This document shows positions 24,880 through 32,811 of a DNA stretch of 64,000 bases, one piece after another. The position numbers were made by a program, and so were the translations under genes. A model generated the notes under the pieces. The model had not been told where the DNA came from. It saw nothing but the letters and a program-made list of their open reading frames with translations, and did no database searches. Every line of letters starts with the position of its first letter. Position 1 is the first letter of the stretch. Source of the DNA: Bacillota bacterium (lineage in GTDB: Bacteria > Bacillota > Clostridia > Christensenellales > CAG-138); NCBI GenBank assembly GCA_023455425.1, contig JAEYCM010000020.1, forward strand, positions 1-64,000. The letters are read 5' to 3'.

Positions 24880-26973
24880 ATGCACAGAACGTTTGAAATG
24901 CAGCTTGGCGGCAGGACTCTTGTCGTCGAAACCGGAAAGTACGCCGAACAGGCGGGTGGATCCTGTCTTGTTCGATGCGGGGACACCGCCGTACTGACCT
25001 GCGCCACGGTAGCAAAGACCGCCCGTGCCGGCGTGGATTTTTTGCCGTTGAGCGTCGAGTTTGAAGAGAAACTGTATGCGGTGGGCAAAATTCCCGGCGG
25101 CTTCATCAAAAGAGAAGGCCGCCCCACCGAAAAAGCCATATTGACCTCCCGCCTCATCGACAGGCCCATCCGTCCGCTGTTTCCCAAGGGCTTTTACAGA
25201 GACGTACAGGTGATTGCCACCGTCCTTTCCGTGGAGCAGGATATCCAGCCCGACGTATTGGGCATGATCGGCTCTTCCATCGCGCTTTCCATCAGCGAAG
25301 CGCCCTTCATGGGGCCTACGGGTTCCGTCAACGTCGGCTATGTGGATGGAGAATTTGTTTTAAACCCCGATTGCGCGCAGCGTGAAAAGAGCCGCATGAA
25401 CCTCACCGTCGCAGGTACCCGCGACGCGGTCATGATGGTGGAAGCGGGCGCAAGCGAAGTGACCGAAAAAGAAATGCTCGACGCCATACTCTTTGCGCAC
25501 GGGCATATCAAGGAGATCGTCAAGTTCATCGAAGGCATTGCGGCGGAAGTCGGCGCGCCCAAGGCGGAATTTGAAATTTACCATCCCGACGAAGCGCTTA
25601 CCGAAAAAGTGCGCGCAGCCGTTTTCGATAAGGTGGTTTGGTCTCTGGATACGTTTGACCGCAAAGAGCGCGAAGTGCGTTCCAACCAGGTCAAAGAAGA
25701 AATCACCGCCGCGTTTGCGGAAGAATATCCCGGCAGCGCGGACGATATCGACGCCATTCTTTACAGCCTCACCAAAGAGGTTGTGCGCGATAAGATCATC
25801 AACAAGGGAATCCGCCCGGATGGCCGCAAGCATGACGAAATCCGCCCCATCTGGAGCGAGGTCGGTATTTTGGCCCGCACGCACGGCAGCGCCGTGTTCA
25901 CCCGCGGCCAGACCCAGGTCATGACGATCACGACATTAGGCACCATCGGCGAAGCGCAGATACTTGACGGCATCACGCTTGAAGAGAATAAGCGCTATAT
26001 GCACCAGTACAACATGCCCCCCTACAGCGTGGGCGAAACCCGTATGATGCGTGGCCCCGGCCGCCGCGAAGTCGGCCACGGCGCACTGGCTGAGCGCGCG
26101 CTTGAACCCGTGCTTCCGAGCGAAGAAGAATTCCCGTACTGCATGCGCCTTGTTTCCGAGGTCATCAGCTCCAACGGCAGCACGTCCCAGGCTTCCATCT
26201 GCGCCAGCACCATGTCTCTAATGGATGCGGGCGTTCCTATCAAGAAGCCGGTCGCGGGCGTTGCGATGGGCCTTATTAAGGACGACGCGAATGGCAATAT
26301 CGCAATCCTCACGGATATCCAGGGCCTGGAAGATTTTCTTGGCGACATGGATTTCAAAGTTGCGGGCACGAAAGACGGCATTACCGCTATCCAGATGGAT
26401 ATCAAAATCAAGGGCATCAGCGAAGAAGTCCTCACCCGTGCGCTGGAGCAGGCCCGCGTAGGCCGGTTGTTCATTCTGGGCAAGATGCTTGAAACCCTGC
26501 CCGAACCTCACGCCGAGCTTTCCCGCTTTGCGCCGCGCATTCTCTCCTTCTCTATCAATCCCGATAAGATCCGCGATGTTATCGGTTCCGGCGGCAAGAC
26601 CATCAACAAGATCATTGCCGATACCGGCGTGAAGATCGATATCGAAGACGACGGCCGCGTGTTCATCGCTTCCCCCGATGCGGACGCCGCGGACGAAGCA
26701 AAACGCATCATCATGGGCATTGTCAAGGATATCGAGGTGGGCGACGTATTCTTGGGCAAGGTTGTCCGCATCATGCCGTTTGGCGCGTTCGTCAACCTGA
26801 CTCCCGGCAAGGACGGCCTTGTCCATATCTCCAAGCTTGCCAACCGCCGCGTGGAGAAGGTGGAAGACGTCGTCAACATCGGGGATGAAATTCTTGTGCG
26901 CGTCGTGGAAATCGACAAGCAGGGCAAAATCAACCTTACCCGCAAGGGTCTCCTGCCGGAAGACCAGGAATAA
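24880..26973 (+). CDS. pnp: Polyribonucleotide nucleotidyltransferase (PNPase)
   Basis: PNPase degrades RNA 3'-5' by phosphorolysis and can also add tails. The 697-residue product has two RNase PH domains (about 10-225 and 310-545), a KH domain with IGSGGKTINKIIADTG (about 566-582) and a C-terminal S1 domain. The active second PH domain contains the DIQGLEDFLGDMDFKVAGT segment with the catalytic Asp residues. ATG follows AAGGAGC. A stem-loop lies after the stop. Confidence 0.97.
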   Translation: MHRTFEMQLGGRTLVVETGKYAEQAGGSCLVRCGDTAVLTCATVAKTARAGVDFLPLSVEFEEKLYAVGKIPGGFIKREGRPTEKAILTSRLIDRPIRPLFPKGFYRDVQVIATVLSVEQDIQPDVLGMIGSSIALSISEAPFMGPTGSVNVGYVDGEFVLNPDCAQREKSRMNLTVAGTRDAVMMVEAGASEVTEKEMLDAILFAHGHIKEIVKFIEGIAAEVGAPKAEFEIYHPDEALTEKVRAAVFDKVVWSLDTFDRKEREVRSNQVKEEITAAFAEEYPGSADDIDAILYSLTKEVVRDKIINKGIRPDGRKHDEIRPIWSEVGILARTHGSAVFTRGQTQVMTITTLGTIGEAQILDGITLEENKRYMHQYNMPPYSVGETRMMRGPGRREVGHGALAERALEPVLPSEEEFPYCMRLVSEVISSNGSTSQASICASTMSLMDAGVPIKKPVAGVAMGLIKDDANGNIAILTDIQGLEDFLGDMDFKVAGTKDGITAIQMDIKIKGISEEVLTRALEQARVGRLFILGKMLETLPEPHAELSRFAPRILSFSINPDKIRDVIGSGGKTINKIIADTGVKIDIEDDGRVFIASPDADAADEAKRIIMGIVKDIEVGDVFLGKVVRIMPFGAFVNLTPGKDGLVHISKLANRRVEKVEDVVNIGDEILVRVVEIDKQGKINLTRKGLLPEDQE

Positions 26974-27005
26974 CCCAGTGTACCGTTTTAGAACTGCATA
27001 AAAGC

Positions 27006-27040
27006 AAAGGGGCGGGCAGCCTGGCCCTGCCCCTTTGTCG
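27006..27040 (+). terminator. Stem-loop after pnp
   Basis: AAAGGGGC (27006-27013) pairs with GCCCCTTT (27029-27036), extended by an inner GGGC/GCCC pair with one bulge. The T-run after it is weak, so partial read-through into the next gene is likely. Confidence 0.55.
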
Positions 27041-27113
27041 AATGTAGCGCGTTGTAACATCCTCTTTATGGTTGCAGCATATACTGTAACAGCGCCCAAA
27101 GGAGGAAAAAGCA

Positions 27114-27833
27114 ATGCGGTGGTTATACGGAAAAGGCAGGACGATTGTCAACATCTTGCTCACTGCGCTGATGATCGCGCTCTATATCGCGACCACAACG
27201 CCGGTGGCGCAGTCCGCCATGAGCGAACTGTACAACAGCCCCGTTTACAGGGGATACCAAGAGGGCGTTGTTGGCATGGAGTGCGCGGTCAGTTGGAATG
27301 CGAAAGCATTGCCCGAATTTTTAAAAGTGTTAAAGGAGAAGGGCATCCGGATCACGTTCTTTGTCAGCGGAGAATGGGCGCAGGAAAACAAGGAACTGCT
27401 TGTCCAGATGGCGCAGGACGGCCATGAGATCGGCACAATGGGCCAACTGCCCATGCGCGACGGCGACCCGGACGAAATAACCGCGGATATCGCGCGCTCT
27501 GTCGATGTCATTAAGACCGTCTCGGGCGTGGAGCCGAAGCTTTATTATTCCGGCACGCGCCGCCTTTCAAGCTCTACACGGGCAGCCAATAAGCTGGGGC
27601 TTACGCATGTGCTGTGTACGGTGGATCTTTTATCAGGAAGGGGAAAAGCCCAGGATATCCTGCTGCGTGCATTGGATGCGCCATTTGATGGAAGCATATT
27701 GCTTATACAGCCTACGGCGGAAGCCGTAAAGGCGTTGCCCGCCTGCATCAGCGGGTTAGAGCAGCGGGGGTTTCGCATCGTACCGGTGACGGAGACTCTT
27801 GGCGAGCACATACAGAAGGAAGTACGCGTATGA
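27114..27833 (+). CDS. YlxY-like polysaccharide-deacetylase-fold protein, metal site apparently lost
   Basis: A 239-residue protein with an N-terminal membrane/signal helix (about 10-30) and a NodB-like fold. The fold is suggested by GIRITFFVSGEWAQENKELL and GHEIGTMG. In active deacetylases the first motif is TFDDG and the third is HTxxH; here they read VSWNA and EIGTMGQ, so the metal ligands are missing. In B. subtilis ylxY occupies the same place between pnp and the M16 peptidase gene, which supports orthology. It is probably an extracellular, non-catalytic wall or spore-related protein. It overlaps the next gene by 4 bases. Confidence 0.75.
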   Translation: MRWLYGKGRTIVNILLTALMIALYIATTTPVAQSAMSELYNSPVYRGYQEGVVGMECAVSWNAKALPEFLKVLKEKGIRITFFVSGEWAQENKELLVQMAQDGHEIGTMGQLPMRDGDPDEITADIARSVDVIKTVSGVEPKLYYSGTRRLSSSTRAANKLGLTHVLCTVDLLSGRGKAQDILLRALDAPFDGSILLIQPTAEAVKALPACISGLEQRGFRIVPVTETLGEHIQKEVRV

Positions 27834-29098
27834 TTATTCAGGAAACGTTGGAAAACGGGATTCGCGTGGTAGGCGAAACCATGGAAAAGGTCCGTTCCTG
27901 CGCCATTGGCGTTTGGGTTGGGACAGGCTCCGCCTTTGAGCGGGAGAACGAGGGCGGCGCCTCGCACTTTATTGAACACATGCTCTTTAAGGGCACAAAG
28001 ACGCGCACGGCGCAGGATATCGCGTCGGAGATGGACGGCATCGGCGGCAACATCAATGCGTTCACCTCCAAGGAATGCACCTGCTATTACGCCAAGGTGC
28101 TCGATGAAAACCTGGATACCGCCGTGGACATTCTTTCCGATATCGTCCTCAATTCCACATTCGATCCGGAGGAACTCAAAAAAGAGCAGGGCGTCATCTG
28201 CGAAGAAATCTTGATGACGCAGGACAGCCCCGAGGACCTTGCCCATGAGTCCATCGCACAGCTTTATTACGATGGCGATCCTTTGGCAAAGCCGATACTC
28301 GGCACGGAAAAGAGCGTGCGCTCTTTCACGCAGGAAAGCCTGTTTGACTATATGCACCGCCAGTATGTGCCCGAGCGCATCGTGATTTCGGCCGCAGGGC
28401 ATTTGCAGGAGGACAAGCTCCTTTCTCTGGTGCGCGAAAAGTTCTCCGCTTTGAAAAAAGGGGAGGCGCACCCGTTCGGGCAAAACAAAGCGCCGGGCGG
28501 CAAGCGGTTTAAGCCGGTGGAAAAGGATATTGAGCAGATTCACATCTGCATGGCCATGCCGGGCACGGCGCTTGACGCTAAGGATCAGTATCCGCTTTTT
28601 GTATTGAGCAATGTTCTGGGCGGCAGCATGAGTTCCCGCCTGTTCCAGAAGGTCCGCGAGCAGCGCGGCATGGCGTACTCCATCTATTCCTATCCCACCT
28701 GTTACCGTAGCACGGGCAGTTTCTCCTTTTATGCGGGCACGGGCGAGCAGCAGGCGGTGGAAGTGATCCGTCTGATGCGGGAAGAAATGGAGAACGTTAT
28801 CAAAAACGGCATTACGGAGAAGGAATTTAAACGCAGCAAGGATCAGTTGAAGGGCAGCTACCTGCTCTCCCAGGAGGGCACCTCGAGCCGCATGAACGCG
28901 CTTGGGAAAACGGCACTGCTCCAAAATAAGCTCTATAACGAGCAGGAAACCTATGACCGGATCGAAAGCGTTACCATAGAGGATGTGGAACGCATACTTC
29001 CCCTCATATTGGATATTGAGAACACCGCCACCGTTTGCGTTGGCAGGATCAAAAAGCGCGAGCAGGAGATTAAGGAACTGCTTGAGCTGAATGAATAG
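27830..29098 (+). CDS. M16-family zinc peptidase (MlpA/PqqL-like)
   Basis: A 422-residue processing-peptidase-type protein. The inverted zinc motif HFIEH lies at residues 46-50 with the downstream Glu in the DILSDIVLNSTFDPEELKKEQGVICEEI segment. The C-terminal half has the R/Y pair region typical of the second M16 domain (SSRLFQKVREQRGMAYSIYS). It follows the YlxY-like gene with a 4-base overlap, as mlpA follows ylxY in B. subtilis. Its substrate is not known. Confidence 0.93.
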   Translation: MIIQETLENGIRVVGETMEKVRSCAIGVWVGTGSAFERENEGGASHFIEHMLFKGTKTRTAQDIASEMDGIGGNINAFTSKECTCYYAKVLDENLDTAVDILSDIVLNSTFDPEELKKEQGVICEEILMTQDSPEDLAHESIAQLYYDGDPLAKPILGTEKSVRSFTQESLFDYMHRQYVPERIVISAAGHLQEDKLLSLVREKFSALKKGEAHPFGQNKAPGGKRFKPVEKDIEQIHICMAMPGTALDAKDQYPLFVLSNVLGGSMSSRLFQKVREQRGMAYSIYSYPTCYRSTGSFSFYAGTGEQQAVEVIRLMREEMENVIKNGITEKEFKRSKDQLKGSYLLSQEGTSSRMNALGKTALLQNKLYNEQETYDRIESVTIEDVERILPLILDIENTATVCVGRIKKREQEIKELLELNE

Positions 29099-29121
29099 TT
29101 TGCCTAAGGAGGTTGGGGGAA

Positions 29122-29487
29122 TTGGATAAGCTGGATGAACTGTTTCGGCTGCAAAAGGAATTGGATGAAGAAATCATTGCGCGCCGCGCGCTTTCCGGCA
29201 TTCCCATGGAGCAGTGGGTACAGAAGGATATTTTAGCCATCATTTCCGAACTTGGCGAGGTGCTTGACGAGGTCAATTTCAAGTGGTGGAAGAACCCCAA
29301 GGAAATCGACCGCGCCGCCCTGTCCGAAGAACTGGTTGACGTGCTGCATTTTTTCTTGAGCATGTGTATCCATGCGGGGCTTGACGCGGATACGATCCAT
29401 CGCATCTACGTGGAGAAAAACAAAGAAAATTTCAACAGGCAGCTTGGCCGTTCAAAAAAGCCGGGTTATTCCAAGGAAGGGTTTTAA
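29122..29487 (+). CDS. dUTPase_2/all-alpha NTP pyrophosphatase family protein
   Basis: A 121-residue all-alpha protein that matches the dimeric dUTPase_2 pattern: LFRLQKELDEEII at the start, then SELGEVLDEVNFKWWK with ExxE metal ligands, then EELVDVLHFFLSM with ExxD. Likely activity is hydrolysis of dUTP or a related nucleotide. TTG at 29122 is preferred over TTG at 29113, which abuts the AAGGAGG site at about 29105-29111. It lies 23 bases after the M16 gene and may be co-transcribed. Confidence 0.82.
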   Translation: MDKLDELFRLQKELDEEIIARRALSGIPMEQWVQKDILAIISELGEVLDEVNFKWWKNPKEIDRAALSEELVDVLHFFLSMCIHAGLDADTIHRIYVEKNKENFNRQLGRSKKPGYSKEGF

Positions 29488-29527
29488 ACCCGAAGGAATG
29501 CTATGCGCCGGCCCTTAGGAGGGAAAC

Positions 29528-30709
29528 ATGCAAAGAGTCAGAGTTCGGGGACGCTTTTATGTGCTGCTCCTGCTTCTGCTTGCACTTTTAGGCGTACTGA
29601 TCTACTTCTTGGTAGGCGGCGGCAGGGAAGGCGAGCTTACCATGAGCACCATGCGCCTTTCACGCGCGACGAAGACCGTGCTCGTGCGCGATGAAGTAAG
29701 CGTGACGATCGAGCGCTACGACAAGATACTTTTCGACGTTGTAGAGGGCGCGCATGTGCAAACCGGAGACCAGATTGCCCAGGTGTTCAAATGGGGCTAT
29801 CAGGAAGAAACCATGCAATCCCTTTTGGACGTGGAAAAGAATATTTTTGATTATCAGCTTTCCCTGATCAAGGGCATTGTCAATCCGGAGCTGGATGCGC
29901 TCAACCTCCAGATCCAGCAGAAACAGAATGCCATCCGCTCCGCGGTACGCGGGGAATCGATTGCCGACATGCTTACGCTGGAGCAGGAATTAAAGGCGCT
30001 CCTAAACAGCCGCAAGGAGTTGTTGCGGGATATCCAGCCCGATGAAACGCTCAGCAGCCTCTACCAGCAGGAAGAACAGCAGCTAACAAACCTGAGCACA
30101 TGGAAACGGGATATCCTCAACGACGTGGGGGAGGGTGTGGTCAGTTTCTATTTTGACGGCTACGAGCAGGCGCTAAGCGCCAGGAAACTCGACATGATCA
30201 ATTCAGATCTGGTTTCCGGCGTGCTGCGGGGCAGCGGCACGGTTTCCAATATCGATACCACGAAGGAGAGTCCGCTTTACCGCCTGATCGACCCGGATCA
30301 TTTTTATATCGCGTTTTTAACGGATGCATCTGCCCCTTTCCGCGTTACGCAAGGGGAAACGTATACCGTCGTATTCAACGGCTACGCGGACCAGCCCTAT
30401 ACGGGAACGGCGCTTGCCCCCATACTCTCTGGCAAACAGATCGTGAACCTGCTGGAATTCAATCAGCCTATGAACGACCTGATGGGCGTACGCGTGGTGG
30501 AAGCCTCCATCATGAAGGACGTCGCCGGGCTTTATGTGCCGCTTGAGGCGATCGAAATGCGGGAAGGAATGCCCGGCATTCTCCGTGTTGCGGGGGATGA
30601 AACGGCCTGGACGCAGGTGGATGTGCTTTCTGCCAACGAAGAAGGCGCCATTATCCGCGCTGCGGCCGGGGGAGATCTTGTGGCGGGGCTTCGGTACCGC
30701 AAACCGTAA
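29528..30709 (+). CDS. HlyD-like membrane-fusion/adaptor protein without a neighbouring transporter
   Basis: A 393-residue protein with one N-terminal membrane helix (about 10-30). It has a lipoyl/barrel-sandwich half (FDVVEGAHVQTGDQIAQVF), a coiled-coil region (about 95-190), a second barrel half and a C-terminal beta domain. This matches HlyD/AcrA-type adaptors. No ABC or RND transporter gene is adjacent, so the partner is unknown. Shine-Dalgarno TAGGAGGG precedes the ATG. Its position immediately upstream of yggS-sepF hints at a link to the envelope or division, by neighbourhood only. Confidence 0.78.
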   Translation: MQRVRVRGRFYVLLLLLLALLGVLIYFLVGGGREGELTMSTMRLSRATKTVLVRDEVSVTIERYDKILFDVVEGAHVQTGDQIAQVFKWGYQEETMQSLLDVEKNIFDYQLSLIKGIVNPELDALNLQIQQKQNAIRSAVRGESIADMLTLEQELKALLNSRKELLRDIQPDETLSSLYQQEEQQLTNLSTWKRDILNDVGEGVVSFYFDGYEQALSARKLDMINSDLVSGVLRGSGTVSNIDTTKESPLYRLIDPDHFYIAFLTDASAPFRVTQGETYTVVFNGYADQPYTGTALAPILSGKQIVNLLEFNQPMNDLMGVRVVEASIMKDVAGLYVPLEAIEMREGMPGILRVAGDETAWTQVDVLSANEEGAIIRAAAGGDLVAGLRYRKP

Positions 30710-30744
30710 CAACTGCAATCGGATGGCGGGAAGGGGGAGCTACT

Positions 30745-31452
30745 ATGGAGATACGGGAAAGCTATGAACTGATACAGGAACATATCGCGTCCGCCTGCGC
30801 GTCCTGCGGCAGAAAGACACAAGAGATTACGTTCGTTGCCGTTACGAAATTCGTGCCGGTTGAACGCATTGCCGAAGCGTTGGATTTAGGCGTCACCCAC
30901 GTGGGAGAAAACCGGGCGCAGGAGCTGACGCAAAAGCTTGAATTCTTTCAAAACCGCAAATGCGACATTCATTTTATTGGACAATTACAAACAAATAAGG
31001 TAAAATATATTATCGGTCGTGTAGACTTGGTACAATCGGTGGATCGAATCCAGCTTGCGCAGGAATTGGAACGCCATGCCGCGCAGCACAACATCATGCA
31101 GAACATCCTTGTACAGGTCAACATTGGAGCGGAACCGCAAAAAGGCGGAATAGACGAATACAATCTTTCCGAATTTTTGCATTCCATGGTGGACATGCCC
31201 CATTTAAAGGTCATGGGCCTCATGTGCGTACCGCCTGATGTCGGGGCCGAGCAAGCCAGGCCGTACTTCGCCAAGATGCGCGGGCTGTGGGAGGCCTCAA
31301 AGCACATCCCAGGCGTTACGATGCAGCACCTCTCCATGGGAATGAGCGGCGATTATGTCGCGGCCATACAGGAAGGCGCAACGATGATCCGTCTGGGCAG
31401 CGCCCTGTTTGGCGGACGGCCGCCGCAAGCAACATTAAAAACGGGCTTATAG
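30745..31452 (+). CDS. yggS: YggS/PROSC-family pyridoxal phosphate homeostasis protein
   Basis: A 235-residue PLP-binding TIM-barrel protein that maintains vitamin B6 and amino-acid balance. Family features include the PLP Lys in AVTKFVP (about residue 34), HVGENRAQEL, HFIGQLQTNKVKYI, and the phosphate-binding LSMGMSGD and IRLGSALFGGR segments. Its neighbour sepF is the usual partner in Firmicutes division clusters (ylmE-ylmF). Confidence 0.94.
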   Translation: MEIRESYELIQEHIASACASCGRKTQEITFVAVTKFVPVERIAEALDLGVTHVGENRAQELTQKLEFFQNRKCDIHFIGQLQTNKVKYIIGRVDLVQSVDRIQLAQELERHAAQHNIMQNILVQVNIGAEPQKGGIDEYNLSEFLHSMVDMPHLKVMGLMCVPPDVGAEQARPYFAKMRGLWEASKHIPGVTMQHLSMGMSGDYVAAIQEGATMIRLGSALFGGRPPQATLKTGL

Positions 31453-31548
31453 AGACAGAATTGCCCGTTGCAAGTGCCGCAGAAATAGAGAAAGACGCGG
31501 CAATCTCCAAGCGCCAACGAATTTATATTCGTTTGGAGGTATGTTTCA

Positions 31549-31995
31549 ATGGCAAAGTTCTTTAACAAGTTCCTTGATTACATCGGCATCGAGGAAACGG
31601 ACGTCGAGGAAGAATTCCAAAACGATTACTATGCGGAAGGTCCCTTGGAGCAGCCGGACAACGTCGTCAGCTTCGGCTCGCGCGACAAGCGGAAGAGCAA
31701 TGTAGTCAGCATCCCCACGGCAGTACAAATGAAGATGATCGTGTACCACCCCATTAGTTATGAGGATACACAGAATATCATCGACAATTTGAAGAGCCGC
31801 AAGCCGGTTATCGTGAATATGGAAGAACTGGAAATCGAATGCGCGCAGCGCATATTGGATTTCATGGCGGGTGCGGTGTATGCGCTCAACGGTACCATAT
31901 TCAAGATTTCGCGTGGGATATTCGTAGTGGCCCCCAACAATTACGATATCATCGGCAACGGCGAAGGCGAACTCAGCGACGATGGCCTGATCTGA
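31549..31995 (+). CDS. sepF: Cell division protein SepF
   Basis: SepF is the membrane-binding partner that bundles FtsZ in Gram-positives. The 148-residue product has an N-terminal amphipathic helix (MAKFFNKFLDYIGI), an acidic linker, and the C-terminal alpha/beta domain with YEDTQNIIDNLKSRKPVIVNME and FMAGAVYALNGTIFKISRGIFVVAP. TTGGAGGT precedes the ATG. A strong terminator follows. Confidence 0.96.
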   Translation: MAKFFNKFLDYIGIEETDVEEEFQNDYYAEGPLEQPDNVVSFGSRDKRKSNVVSIPTAVQMKMIVYHPISYEDTQNIIDNLKSRKPVIVNMEELEIECAQRILDFMAGAVYALNGTIFKISRGIFVVAPNNYDIIGNGEGELSDDGLI

Positions 31996-32018
31996 CGAGA
32001 TGTAAGGGCACAGTATCC

Positions 32019-32046
32019 GCGCGCCGTATCTTGCGGCGCGCTTTTT
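32019..32046 (+). terminator. Intrinsic terminator after sepF
   Basis: GCGCGCCG (32019-32026) pairs with CGGCGCGC (32034-32041) around a seven-base loop, followed by TTTTT. Confidence 0.9.
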
Positions 32047-32101
32047 CATGGTATACGCCGTCCTGATGGTTATAGAGGATGGGGCAAAGGAGGTCAGTGG
32101 T

Positions 32102-32338
32102 TTGCTGCGTGCGGACGATATTGTAAATGCCCGGTTCACCAAGGTGTTCCGGGGCTATGATATCCAGGAAGTGGATCTCTTTTTAGATGAGGTCATCGAT
32201 ACGCTTGATGAGATGGAAGAAGAGCGGGACACATTGCTTGCCCGGCTGGAAGCGCTTTTAGAGGAGCTGGAACGCTGTGACGCGCTTTTGGAACTTCACA
32301 ACATCAAGCGCCCGGAGCTGGAGGAAAAGGTCCAGTAA
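32102..32338 (+). CDS. Minimal DivIVA-domain protein
   Basis: A 78-residue protein. LRADDIVNARFTKVFRGYDI and EVDLFLDEVIDTL match the N-terminal membrane-binding domain of DivIVA/GpsB, followed by a short coiled coil (about 40-78). The long C-terminal coiled coil of full DivIVA is missing. The TTG start is supported by AAGGAGG at 32087-32093 with an 8-base gap; upstream starts in the same frame lie on the sepF terminator. In many Firmicutes DivIVA ends the ylm division cluster; here the gene sits directly after sepF, so ylmG and ylmH are absent. Confidence 0.83.
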   Translation: MLRADDIVNARFTKVFRGYDIQEVDLFLDEVIDTLDEMEEERDTLLARLEALLEELERCDALLELHNIKRPELEEKVQ

Positions 32339-32357
32339 CACCGGGATCATGTTGGCT

Positions 32358-32382
32358 CACAGGGGCGGCATTACGTGCCGCC
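32358..32382 (+). repeat. 25-bp palindromic direct repeat, left copy
   Basis: CACAGGGGCGGCATTAC, then G, then TGCCGCC. It matches 32732-32756 at 24 of 25 positions. Each copy is also a hairpin (GGCGGCA/TGCCGCC). Confidence 0.85.
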
Positions 32383-32419
32383 CTCAGCGTATTGATAAAC
32401 CCACTTTAGGGTTTCATGG

Positions 32420-32454
32420 CATCGGCGCTTTAGAGCGCCGATGATAACTTTTTT
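32420..32454 (+). terminator. Intrinsic terminator after the DivIVA-domain gene
   Basis: CATCGGCGCT (32420-32429) pairs with AGCGCCGATG (32434-32443) around TTAG; a six-T run follows at 32449-32454. A smaller AAACCC/GGGTTT hairpin lies just before it at 32397-32414. Confidence 0.82.
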
Positions 32455-32633
32455 GCTTTGGGGAAACTGCGTGCCCCTGAATGGTACATTCGGGCATCTT
32501 ACAAGGATTGATGTACAGCCTTTGACTGCACGCCCGATCCTCAACCTCCCTCCTTAAGGCGAAGAGAACTCGTACCTAGGGGGTGCGGAGGCGGAGCCCG
32601 CCCGCTATTAAATAAAATAATCTATCGCGACAG

Positions 32634-32672
32634 CCCGCAGGCTTAGTGTCCGAGGCGTCTCCCGCCGAGGAC
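32634..32672 (+). repeat. Dispersed ~40-bp repeat, copy 2 (inverted relative to copy at 7895)
   Basis: This copy differs from the reverse complement of 7895-7934 by a few substitutions and a small indel near TAGTGTCC. It lies inside the spacer bounded by the two 25-bp direct repeats. The remaining spacer sequence between 32455 and 32731 shows no supported gene. Confidence 0.7.
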
Positions 32673-32731
32673 GCGCACCGTAGGCGGCGACACCTTAAGA
32701 AAATAAAAACATATGTGGATGCCTTTTCACA

Positions 32732-32756
32732 CACAGGGGCGGCATTACATGCCGCC
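32732..32756 (+). repeat. 25-bp palindromic direct repeat, right copy
   Basis: This is the second copy of the repeat at 32358. Here the hairpin GGCGGCAT/ATGCCGCC is followed by TCTTTGTTTTT, so it could also work as a terminator shielding the next gene. Confidence 0.85.
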
Positions 32757-32776
32757 TCTTTGTTTTTGCCTCCCGG

Positions 32777-32805
32777 TTGCGTCTTATCCCCGTTTGGGGT
32801 AGAGT
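32777..32805 (+). promoter_or_regulatory. Possible promoter for the YgiQ-type gene, giving a leaderless mRNA
   Basis: TTGCGT (32777-32782), 17-base spacer, TAGAGT (32800-32805). The -10 ends only six bases before the ATG at 32812, so the predicted start of transcription coincides with the start codon. Confidence 0.45.
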
Positions 32806-32811
32806 AAGGAT

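Noticed and set aside
27545..28924. A 459-residue minus-strand frame over the M16 peptidase gene
   Set aside because: The plus strand encodes a complete M16 peptidase with HFIEH; the antisense frame has no recognisable motif.
32339..32811. Transposon or IS remnant encoding a transposase
   Set aside because: Direct repeats are present, but no transposase fragment or clear terminal inverted repeats were found; it is kept as a repeat-bounded spacer only.
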